Below, one piece after another: positions 9,513-16,475 of a DNA stretch of 64,000 nt (positions within the stretch are counted from its first letter, which is position 1; the number at the start of each line of letters is the position of its first letter). The DNA comes from Rugamonas aquatica (lineage in GTDB: Bacteria > Pseudomonadota > Gammaproteobacteria > Burkholderiales > Burkholderiaceae_D): the NCBI RefSeq assembly GCF_009380215.1, contig NZ_WHUG01000001.1, forward strand, positions 310,001-374,000, read 5' to 3'. Below the pieces are notes generated by a model. That model saw only the letters and a list, made by a program, of their open reading frames with translations, did no database searches and was not told where the DNA came from. The translations under genes were made by a program, and so were the position numbers.

Positions 9513-10705
9513 GTAGTGCTCCTGCGGTCGAAAGAGTGAAGTGCTGCGCCCAGCGCCTGAAGGCGGTCGCGGCGCAGCATGCCGTAGTTGTAGAAGCCGA
9601 AGTGGCGGATGCCCAGTTCCCACAGGCCTTGCAGTGCCTGCGGCAGTTGCGCGCCGTCGCCCAGGTCCGGCGGGCCGGGACGAAGGATGGCGCGGATGCT
9701 GTCTGGTGTACCGATGCGGCGGATGCAATCCCAGGCGTCGCTGACGACGGCGGCGGCATCGGATTCGTAGAACGGAATCTCCAGCCAGTCCGCCACCTTG
9801 GACAGCGCGTGCAGGTCGGTGCCTTCAATCCAGCTTTGGGCGGTAGGGCGCTGCACGGTCGCCACCACGGCCAGCTGCACCTGCGGCGGCATGGAAGCGC
9901 GAATGGCGGCGACCAGCTGCGTGACGCGGTCCTGCCGCAATCGGTTCAAGGCGGCCAGGGCGCGGTCTTCCAGCAGGTCGGCGGTTAGCCAGGCGGCTGC
10001 CTGGGTGGGCGTGGCGTCGATAGGCGCATCGAGATAGCTGTCGATGCTGCGGCGGATGCGCTGGCGCAGGCCGTCCATGTCGATGTCCGCGGCCTGGCCT
10101 GCGGCCATGCAGGCGTCGCAGAAGCACAGGCCCAGCATGGAGTCCAGCCACAGGTTGCTGCGCACTTGCGCGAATTCGTGATGGTAGCCGTGGGCGTAAG
10201 GCAGCCAGCCCGGCGTCTCGACCACCACGCTGGCGACGCCGCGCGCGGCCACGTCGGCGCTGAGGGCGACGGCGTAGTCGAACACCGGCTGCTGCATCGG
10301 GCAAAGGCTGTACAGGTAGCTATCGCCGTAAGCGTTGCAGGCGGTGTACTGCGGGTGCGCCGTGCCGAGGCGGCTGTTGTGCAGCAGTACAGTCCACGCA
10401 TGCACCGCGACGCCGCCGTTGGCGACCAGCTTGGGCAGCACTTCGCGCAACGCCGGGTCGGAGTGGGCCTGCGGTTTGATGTCGCCGTAGCGCGCCATGT
10501 CCGGCTCGAAGTAGACCACGCCGTCTTCGGGGAATATGACGCGCGGCCCACTGGACGCGTGCGGACGCAGGAATTTTCCGGCATGGTAGCTGACGGCGAG
10601 CGTCGCGCCGTTCATGCCCAGGCTGCGGGCCTGGTCTACAAAGCGGTCAACATCCGCGACATCCCACGGATAACAATACAGCGAGGTGTTGTTTGGAGAA
10701 TTCAT
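9509..10705 (-). CDS. Uncharacterised protein, TIM-barrel/glycosidase-like, with CFCDAC motif
   Basis: Predicted soluble protein of 398 aa with no signal peptide. I do not recognise a characterised family. The start LYCYPWDVADVDRFVDQARSLGM, shown here in part as CYPWDVADV, resembles beta1-alpha1 of a TIM barrel. VAVHAWTVLLHN (~110) and the Cys pair in LCFCDACM (~200) recall uncharacterised hypothetical glycoside-hydrolase-like proteins. GIRHFGFYNYGML near the C-terminus looks like a last barrel strand. The 3' end overlaps the start of the PLP enzyme, so the two probably act together. Starts at 10714 (ATG three codons upstream) or 10705 are both possible and neither has a good ribosome site. 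Function is unknown. Confidence 0.75.
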   Translation of the reverse strand: MNSPNNTSLYCYPWDVADVDRFVDQARSLGMNGATLAVSYHAGKFLRPHASSGPRVIFPEDGVVYFEPDMARYGDIKPQAHSDPALREVLPKLVANGGVAVHAWTVLLHNSRLGTAHPQYTACNAYGDSYLYSLCPMQQPVFDYAVALSADVAARGVASVVVETPGWLPYAHGYHHEFAQVRSNLWLDSMLGLCFCDACMAAGQAADIDMDGLRQRIRRSIDSYLDAPIDATPTQAAAWLTADLLEDRALAALNRLRQDRVTQLVAAIRASMPPQVQLAVVATVQRPTAQSWIEGTDLHALSKVADWLEIPFYESDAAAVVSDAWDCIRRIGTPDSIRAILRPGPPDLGDGAQLPQALQGLWELGIRHFGFYNYGMLRRDRLQALGAALHSFDRRSTT

Positions 10706-10841
10706 GCGCGTCATTCTAGCCCAAGCCCGGCAATCGCGGCGCATCTTCAATCCTGCATTGAAGGTCCTTCAAGGACTGGGCCAATTCCCAATTGGCGTTG
10801 CTGGCGGGAGAATGAGTGACTTCATTATCAGGGAATGAATT

Positions 10842-11819
10842 ATGAAAAACAGCTCTACGACGACGCCTCCGCGCCGCCAGTTCTTGACGCAGGCCGCCGG
10901 TGGCGCGGCTTTGCTGGCTGCCGGCATGGCGCACAGTGCTTCGGTGCCGGGTGGTGCTGCGCCTGGGGCCTTCTGGCCGAATGGTGCGCGGCTCGTGATC
11001 TCGATCTCCATGCAGTTCGAAGCGGGCGGCCAGCCGGCCAAGGGTGCGGACAGCCCTTTCCCCAAGGTGGACTTTCCGGCCGGCGTGCCGTCGGATGCGG
11101 CGGCCAGTACCTGGTTTGCCTACGGCTACCGCGAAGGCGTGCCGCGCATGCTGGACTTGTGGGACAAGCACGGCGTCAAAGTGACGTCGCACATGATAGG
11201 CGAGGCCGCGCGCCGGCACCCGGAGCTGGCGAGGGACATCGTCAAGCGCGGGCATGAGGCTTCCGGCCACGGGCCGCGCTGGAGTTCGCAGTATGCGATG
11301 AGCCGCAAGGACGAGCGGGAATTCCTCGTCGCCGGCCGCGAGATGGTGCAGCAGGCGACGGGCGAGCAGACCGTCGGCTACAACTGCAACTGGCTGCGTC
11401 GCGGCCCGAACACCTTGTCGCTGCTGCAGGAGCTGGGCTTCCTGTACCACATCGATGACGTCAGTCGCGACGAGCCGTTTATCGAGCAGGTGAACGGCCG
11501 CGATTTTGTCGTGGTGCCTTACACGCTGCGCAACAACGATATCCTGCTGATCGAGGGCCGCAATTATTCGCCGCAGGCCTTCCTGGCGCAGATCAAGGGC
11601 GAGTTCGACCAGCTGTACGAGGAAGCCGGAACGCGCCGCCGCATGATGTCGATCAGCGCCCACGACCGCATCAGCGGCACGCCGCAGATGGTGCGGGTGT
11701 GGGATGAGTTCCTGACCTATGCGCGCAGCAAGGCCGGCGTGGCCTTCATGCGCAAGGACGATATCGCCCGCTATGCTTTGGGCAGCCCGTTGACGGTACG
11801 GGAGAGCGAAACCATCTGA
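10842..11819 (+). CDS. Exported polysaccharide-deacetylase-fold protein (PuuE/allantoinase-like), Tat signal
   Basis: 325 aa. Residues ~11-34 form a twin-arginine signal (RRQFLTQAAGGAALLAAG... ending AHSA), so it should reach the periplasm folded. The remainder is a NodB-fold protein closest to the PuuE/chitooligosaccharide-deacetylase-related branch. ARLVISISMQFEAGGQ marks strand 1, and GHEASGHGPRW matches the GHEVxxHG-type motif of PuuE proteins. MMSISAHDRISGTPQMV is the C-terminal family motif. AGGGA lies 7 nt before the ATG. It is divergent from the unknown-protein/PLP-enzyme pair. Such proteins hydrolyse C-N bonds in amides or ureides; the substrate here is unknown. Confidence 0.85.
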   Translation: MKNSSTTTPPRRQFLTQAAGGAALLAAGMAHSASVPGGAAPGAFWPNGARLVISISMQFEAGGQPAKGADSPFPKVDFPAGVPSDAAASTWFAYGYREGVPRMLDLWDKHGVKVTSHMIGEAARRHPELARDIVKRGHEASGHGPRWSSQYAMSRKDEREFLVAGREMVQQATGEQTVGYNCNWLRRGPNTLSLLQELGFLYHIDDVSRDEPFIEQVNGRDFVVVPYTLRNNDILLIEGRNYSPQAFLAQIKGEFDQLYEEAGTRRRMMSISAHDRISGTPQMVRVWDEFLTYARSKAGVAFMRKDDIARYALGSPLTVRESETI

Positions 11820-11845
11820 TTGGCGCAGGCGATCGCCGTCCTCGG

Positions 11846-13195
11846 CTAGGCGGCCTTTTTCTGCCGTATCAGATAACCGACGCCCAGCACGGCCAGCCAC
11901 ACGGGGATCAGGTAGACCGACAATTGCAGGTCGGGCGTCAGATACATCACCGCCAGGATGCCGGCCAGGAAGGCCAGGCACAGGTAGTTGGTCAGCGGGT
12001 AGCCCAGGCTGCGGAACGCGGTAGTCTGGCCCTCGGCCTTTTTCTGTGCCCGGAAGCGCAGGTGGATCCAGCTGATCATGCCCCAGTTGATAATCAGCGC
12101 CGACACCACAAGACCCATCAGGAAGCCGAAGGCTTTGCCAGGCATGAAGTAGTTGACGGCCACGCAGATGCCGGTCGCCAGCGCCGAAACGCCCAGCGCC
12201 GCCAGCGGCACGCCGCGCTGGTTCACCTTCAGCAGCAGCTGCGGCGCATTGCCTTGCCTGGCCAGGCCGTACAGCATGCGGGTGTTGGAGTAGACGCCGC
12301 TGTTATACACGGACAGCGCCGCCGTCAGGACCACGGCGTTGAGCGCGTGCGCCACCAGATTGCTGTTCAACGCGTGGAAGATCAGCACGAAGGGGCTGCC
12401 GCCGGTGACCACTTTCTCCCACGGGTACAGCGACAACAGGATGCCCAGCGCGCCGATGTAGAAGATCAGGATGCGGTAGATGGCCTGGTTGGTGGCCTTG
12501 GGAATGGTGCGCGAAGGGTCGTCCGCCTCGGCGGCGGTGATGCCGATCAGTTCCAGTCCACCGAAGGAGAACATGATGACGGCCATGGCCATCACCAATC
12601 CGCCGATCCCGTTCGGGAAGAAGCCGCCGTGCTGCCACAGGTTGGCCACGGTGGCTTGCGGACCGGCGTCACCGGAGATCAGCAGGTAGGCGCCGAAGAC
12701 GATCATGCCGACGATGGCGACCACCTTGATGATGGCGAACCAGAATTCCATCTCGCCGAAGGCCTTGACGTTGGCAAGGCTGATGGCGTTGATGATGACG
12801 AAGAAGGCCAGCGCCGACATCCAGGTCGGAATCGCAGGCCACCAGTACTGGACGTAGATGCCGACCGCCGACAGCTCGGCCATGCTGACCAGCACATACA
12901 GCACCCAGTAATTCCAGCCCGACATGAAGCCGGCCAGGTGGCCGCAGTATTTGTCGGCGAAGTAGCTGAACGAACCTGCGACCGGCTCGTCGACCACCAT
13001 CTCGCCCAACTGGCGCATGATGAAGAAGGCGATCAGCCCGGCCACGCCATACCCGAGCAGCACGGAAGGCCCGGCCATCTGGATGGTCTGCGCGATGCCG
13101 AGGAACAGGCCGGTGCCGATGGCGCCGCCCAGCGCGATCAGCTGGATGTGCCGGCTCTTCAGGCCTCGCTTGAGTTCATTCTTCCCATCTGCCAT
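11846..13195 (-). CDS. Amino acid permease, AroP/CycA-type (APC superfamily)
   Basis: Inner-membrane proton-coupled amino acid importer of 449 aa with about 12 helices. The N-terminus GLKSRHIQLIALGGAIGTG is the hallmark of the AroP/PheP/CycA/GABA-permease subfamily. MRQLGEMVVDEPVAGSFSYF in the region of helix 3 also fits. GGGGA lies about 6 nt before the ATG. It is downstream of the exported RidA gene on the same strand (110 nt gap). The neighbourhood (D-amino-acid PLP enzyme, RidA, peptidase) suggests import of D-amino acids or amino acids released outside the cytoplasm, but specificity cannot be read. Confidence 0.9.
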   Translation of the reverse strand: MADGKNELKRGLKSRHIQLIALGGAIGTGLFLGIAQTIQMAGPSVLLGYGVAGLIAFFIMRQLGEMVVDEPVAGSFSYFADKYCGHLAGFMSGWNYWVLYVLVSMAELSAVGIYVQYWWPAIPTWMSALAFFVIINAISLANVKAFGEMEFWFAIIKVVAIVGMIVFGAYLLISGDAGPQATVANLWQHGGFFPNGIGGLVMAMAVIMFSFGGLELIGITAAEADDPSRTIPKATNQAIYRILIFYIGALGILLSLYPWEKVVTGGSPFVLIFHALNSNLVAHALNAVVLTAALSVYNSGVYSNTRMLYGLARQGNAPQLLLKVNQRGVPLAALGVSALATGICVAVNYFMPGKAFGFLMGLVVSALIINWGMISWIHLRFRAQKKAEGQTTAFRSLGYPLTNYLCLAFLAGILAVMYLTPDLQLSVYLIPVWLAVLGVGYLIRQKKAA

Positions 13196-13305
13196 CTGGT
13201 CCCCTGAGTGGTAAGCAAAGAGGACGATTCTAATGCAAAAGCCGGCAGGTGGAACAGAAAATCAGGATGCGTTTGCGATGGTCGTTCATGCCGCCGCCAG
13301 GAGCC

Positions 13306-13746
13306 TTACCGGCGCGGCGAGTAGGCCATGCATTCGACTTCCACTTCGCCGCCCAGGGCCAGGCCGTTGACGCCCATCGCACTGCGCGCGGGCAGGCGCT
13401 GCGGCTTGAAATAGGTGACGTACACCTTGTTGAAGTCCTCCCACTTGGCCATGTCGGCCATCATGATGGTGCACTTGACCACATCGTCCATGCCGAGGTT
13501 CACGCCTTTGAGGATGGTGACGATGTTATCCAGCGCCTGGCGCGACTGCGCATCGAAGCCCTTGACCAGGCCTGCCGGGCCTGTGCCCAGTTGGCCCGAC
13601 ACGAACACGTAGTCGCCCGCGCGCACCGCCAGCGAGAACGGTCGGCCAGGCTCGTTGCCCTTGTTATAGTAGTCGATGGCCGAGGCGCCGCCGGAGACAA
13701 ACAAGGCCAGTATGCAGGCGAGCTTCTTCATGTGTGCACGTGTCAC
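13306..13746 (-). CDS. RidA-family protein with signal peptide (predicted periplasmic)
   Basis: RidA/YjgF proteins hydrolyse reactive enamine/imine intermediates made by PLP enzymes, usually in the cytoplasm. This 146-aa copy begins MTRAHMKKLACILALF and runs through VSGGASA, a clear Sec signal, so the mature protein should be periplasmic. The RidA core follows: FSLAVRAGDYVFVSGQLG, ALDNIVTILKGVNLGMDDVV and a C-terminal VEVECMAYSPRR. I favour the GTG start at 13746 because GGGAG is 6 nt upstream; the ATG at 13731 would still keep the signal. It probably forms an operon with the downstream permease. Confidence 0.88.
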   Translation of the reverse strand: MTRAHMKKLACILALFVSGGASAIDYYNKGNEPGRPFSLAVRAGDYVFVSGQLGTGPAGLVKGFDAQSRQALDNIVTILKGVNLGMDDVVKCTIMMADMAKWEDFNKVYVTYFKPQRLPARSAMGVNGLALGGEVEVECMAYSPRR

Positions 13747-13771
13747 TACGGTCTCCCAGTGAATGATGCGG

Positions 13772-14086
13772 CTATTGTTCCCGCCGTTTATGCTCCGCCG
13801 CCATGTCGAGCTGCGCCTGCTGGCGCATCTGCGCACGCCGTCGTTCGGCTTCTTCGATCTGCGCGATCTGCCGCTCCAGCAGCGCGATGGTGTTCTGCAG
13901 GTCTTGAATCTGTTTGCTTAACAGTACGCGGGCCTGCGGGTCAGTCTCTTCCATCAGCTGCTTTTGAAGCAGAACGACCTTCTTGCGCAGCCCCTTGATC
14001 GATTTGAGGATCATGCTGATCTGGTCTTGCGCGCTGACGCTCAATTCCATTCTGCGCGCGCTGCCTGATAAAACGCTCGATACCAT
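13772..14086 (-). CDS. FlxA-like coiled-coil protein
   Basis: Small 104-aa hydrophilic protein with no signal. After an N-terminal ~20 residues it is almost entirely heptad-like: SIKGLRKKVVLLQKQLMEE, then LSKQIQDLQNTIALLERQIA and a charged arginine/glutamine-rich tail. This pattern resembles the FlxA-like family, whose E. coli founder is flagellar-regulon controlled. Its role is not established. GGAG sits 7 nt before the ATG at 14086. It is divergent from the RpiR gene and upstream of the RidA gene. Confidence 0.65.
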   Translation of the reverse strand: MVSSVLSGSARRMELSVSAQDQISMILKSIKGLRKKVVLLQKQLMEETDPQARVLLSKQIQDLQNTIALLERQIAQIEEAERRRAQMRQQAQLDMAAEHKRREQ

Positions 14087-14161
14087 GATCGCTCTCCATG
14101 TTAATGTTTTGGTATGGTAGTCGAATTCTGTTGTAACTTCCAGTTGTGTGAAAATTGGATG

Positions 14162-14208
14162 CCAAATTCTCCGAAAATGTAAGTATGCTTACGGTCTTTC
14201 GGATTTGG
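14162..14208. repeat. Long inverted repeat ending at the ribosome site of the RpiR gene
   Basis: Nested arms are visible: CCAAAT (14162-14167) with ATTTGG (14203-14208), CCGAAA (14171-14176) with TTTCGG (14197-14202), and an inner GTAAG-TATG-CTTAC hairpin (14179-14192). The left arms are separated by a 3-nt bulge. The 3' arm abuts the GGAGAG ribosome site of the regulator at 14217. It could be an RpiR-type operator in the divergent promoter or an RNA hairpin affecting translation. Confidence 0.55.
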
Positions 14209-14216
14209 AGAGCTGG

Positions 14217-15164
14217 ATGACTAGCAGTAGATCAGCCAAGACACGATCGTCGTCGGCGGATGTGGCGTTTGCGCAGTCTTCGCTGGGCCATGTGCTGTCC
14301 GGCGTGCTGGCTGCGGGTTCTGCGTCGAACCGCAGCATCGCCAATTTCGTGCTGCGCAATCCGATGCGCGTGACCGCGCTGAAGATCGACGAGATGGCCG
14401 AAGGCTGTCAGGTCTCGACCGCGACGATCAGCCGCTTTGCCCGCGACATCGGCTTCTCCAACTACGGCGCGATGCGCAGCGCCGTGGCCGAGACGCTGCA
14501 TTCGGAGATGCAGCCGGTGGACAAGCTGCGCCACACGATCGAGAACCGTCAAGGCTCGGTATGGCCGGGCGATCAGAGCATGGAGTACGCACTGGCCAAT
14601 ATCAGCGCGACCCGCAATGCGCAGTCGCAGGCGGAGATGGAGCAGGTGGTAAAGAAGTTGAGCAGCGCGCGCACCGTGTATGTGCTGGGCTTCGGGCTGT
14701 CGTCCTATCTGGCCGGCCTGTTGTCGCTGCATTTGCAGCCTTTCTGCCCGCATGTGGTGCAAGTAGCGGGGCAGGGCGGCACCGAAGTGGCGGCCGCCCA
14801 TCTGGCCAACGTCGGCCCGAATGATCTGCTGGTGGTGATTTCCTTCCCGCGTTATGCTCTGGATGTGGTCCGGCTGGCGAAGTTTGCGCGTGACCACGGC
14901 GCTTGCGTTATTTCGATCACCGACGCGCCGGCATCGCCGCTGGTCGAAGTGTCCGAACATGTGCTGTATGCGAACAGCGGCCACGCCGTGCTGCCCAGCA
15001 GCGCGACGGCGGCGGTGGCGGTGATCGAGGCGCTGGCGGTATCGTTAATGGTGTCGAACAAGGACAATGTGGAAAAGGCGGCGCGGCTGACGGAGGCGAT
15101 ATCGGCGTATCTGTACGGCCCCGCCACCAGGAAGCGTACGGCAAAAAAGGGAAATAAGGCATGA
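14217..15164 (+). CDS. MurR/RpiR-family transcriptional regulator
   Basis: Cytoplasmic regulator of 315 aa. The N-terminal HTH_6 domain (~20-95) contains VTALKIDEMAEGCQVSTATI and SRFARDIGFSNYGAMR. The C-terminal SIS sugar-phosphate-binding domain (~135-265) contains ARTVYVLGFGLSSYLAGLLS and NDLLVVISFPRYALDVV. The ATG at 14217 has GGAGAG just upstream; a longer in-frame start at 14148 lacks one and would span the inverted repeat. Its last bases overlap the start of the cyanophycinase-like gene (ATGA), so they are co-transcribed. RpiR regulators often control neighbouring amino-sugar or amino-acid catabolism, which suits this island. Confidence 0.9.
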   Translation: MTSSRSAKTRSSSADVAFAQSSLGHVLSGVLAAGSASNRSIANFVLRNPMRVTALKIDEMAEGCQVSTATISRFARDIGFSNYGAMRSAVAETLHSEMQPVDKLRHTIENRQGSVWPGDQSMEYALANISATRNAQSQAEMEQVVKKLSSARTVYVLGFGLSSYLAGLLSLHLQPFCPHVVQVAGQGGTEVAAAHLANVGPNDLLVVISFPRYALDVVRLAKFARDHGACVISITDAPASPLVEVSEHVLYANSGHAVLPSSATAAVAVIEALAVSLMVSNKDNVEKAARLTEAISAYLYGPATRKRTAKKGNKA

Positions 15165-16363
15165 GGCGATTCGCAGGGTTGTTGTTGGCAGGGCTGGTGT
15201 GGTGCATGCAGGCGAATGCGGCGGAGGCAGCGCAGCAAGGCTCGTTGGTGGTCATCGGCGGCGCCTTGAGGGCCGATAATGCAGTGGTCTGGCAGCGCGT
15301 GGTGCAGCTGGCCGGCGGCGCCGGGGCGCGTATCGCCGTGCTGCCGACGGCCGCCGCGAATCCTGAGCGATCCGGGACCAATCTGGCGGCAAATCTGAAC
15401 CGCTACGGCGCGTCCGCCTTTGTCGTGCCGCTGTCGGTGCGCTTGAAGGACCGCGATTATCGGCGCGATGCCGAAGACCAGGAGCTGGCTAACTCCATCC
15501 GCGCGGCCGGCGGCGTCTACTTTTCCGGCGGCGACCAGGGTTTGATTACGCGGGCGCTGGTGCGTCCGGACGGCAGTCGCACGGCGGTGCTGGAAGCGAT
15601 CTGGGATGTCTACCGGCGCGGCGGCGTAATCGCCGGCACCAGCGCCGGCGCGGCCGTCATGAGCAGCACCATGTACTACAACGCCAGGTCCGTGTTCTCC
15701 ACGATGAGCGAGGGCGTCAACGATGGCCGCGAGCTGGCGTCGGGCCTGGGTTTCATCGGCAACGACATCTTCGTGGACCAGCACCTGCTGGCGCGCGGAC
15801 GCTTCGCCCGCATGCTGCCGGCCATGCTGAAGAAGGGCTACAAGCTGGGACTGGGCATCGATGAAAACACGGCGATGGTGATTAACGCGGCGCGCGAGGT
15901 GGAGGTGCTGGGCTATCAGGGCGCGCTGCTGCTCGACCTGTCGCAGGCCGTGGTCGGAGACGGCAAGGACTTCAATATCTCCAATGCGCGCATCAGCTAT
16001 CTGGATCGCGGCGACCGCTACAACCTGGCCACTCGCCAGTACACGCCGTCGGCCGACAAGGTGGATGGCAAGGTCGATCCGCAAAAGCCCTACATGAAGG
16101 AACCAGTGTATTCGACCGATATCCTCGGCCACAACGCCGTGCTGCTTACGATGGAAAAGCTGATCGACAACGCGCAGACCGAGGCGATCGGCATCGCCAC
16201 CGCCGCGCCGGGCGAGCCACGCCAGGAACTGGGATTCGAATTCAAGTTCACCCGCGTCGCTGACAGCGTGGGTTACGCGTCGGCCGCGACGGAGGGCTAT
16301 ACGATCCTCAATTTGCGGCTCGATGTGCGGCCGCTGCAAATTACCCGTCCCTGGTACAAATAG
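15161..16363 (+). CDS. Exported cyanophycinase-like serine peptidase (family S51)
   Basis: 400 aa with a Sec signal (residues 1-~21, ending QANA). The fold is class-I-glutamine-amidotransferase-like. The nucleophile Ser161 lies in GTSAGAAVMSS, the S51 hallmark, and GVYFSGGDQGLITRAL and LGLGIDENTAMVI are also typical. Extracellular cyanophycinases (CphE) release beta-aspartyl-arginine dipeptides from cyanophycin, while other relatives cut isoaspartyl or other peptides. The start overlaps the RpiR stop by four bases. An exported hydrolase next to an amino acid permease, exported RidA and exported deacetylase fits scavenging of external polymeric or peptide nitrogen. The exact substrate is unproven. 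Confidence 0.85.
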   Translation: MRRFAGLLLAGLVWCMQANAAEAAQQGSLVVIGGALRADNAVVWQRVVQLAGGAGARIAVLPTAAANPERSGTNLAANLNRYGASAFVVPLSVRLKDRDYRRDAEDQELANSIRAAGGVYFSGGDQGLITRALVRPDGSRTAVLEAIWDVYRRGGVIAGTSAGAAVMSSTMYYNARSVFSTMSEGVNDGRELASGLGFIGNDIFVDQHLLARGRFARMLPAMLKKGYKLGLGIDENTAMVINAAREVEVLGYQGALLLDLSQAVVGDGKDFNISNARISYLDRGDRYNLATRQYTPSADKVDGKVDPQKPYMKEPVYSTDILGHNAVLLTMEKLIDNAQTEAIGIATAAPGEPRQELGFEFKFTRVADSVGYASAATEGYTILNLRLDVRPLQITRPWYK

Positions 16364-16475
16364 CAGTGGAAGTTTAGCGGATTCGCTAAACAAGCGGCTT
16401 TCAGGAAGGCATCCGGTTGACCGGTGCCGCGTGCAGGGCTATAAAGTTGGATCGCCCCCTACGATTGGAAGCCGA

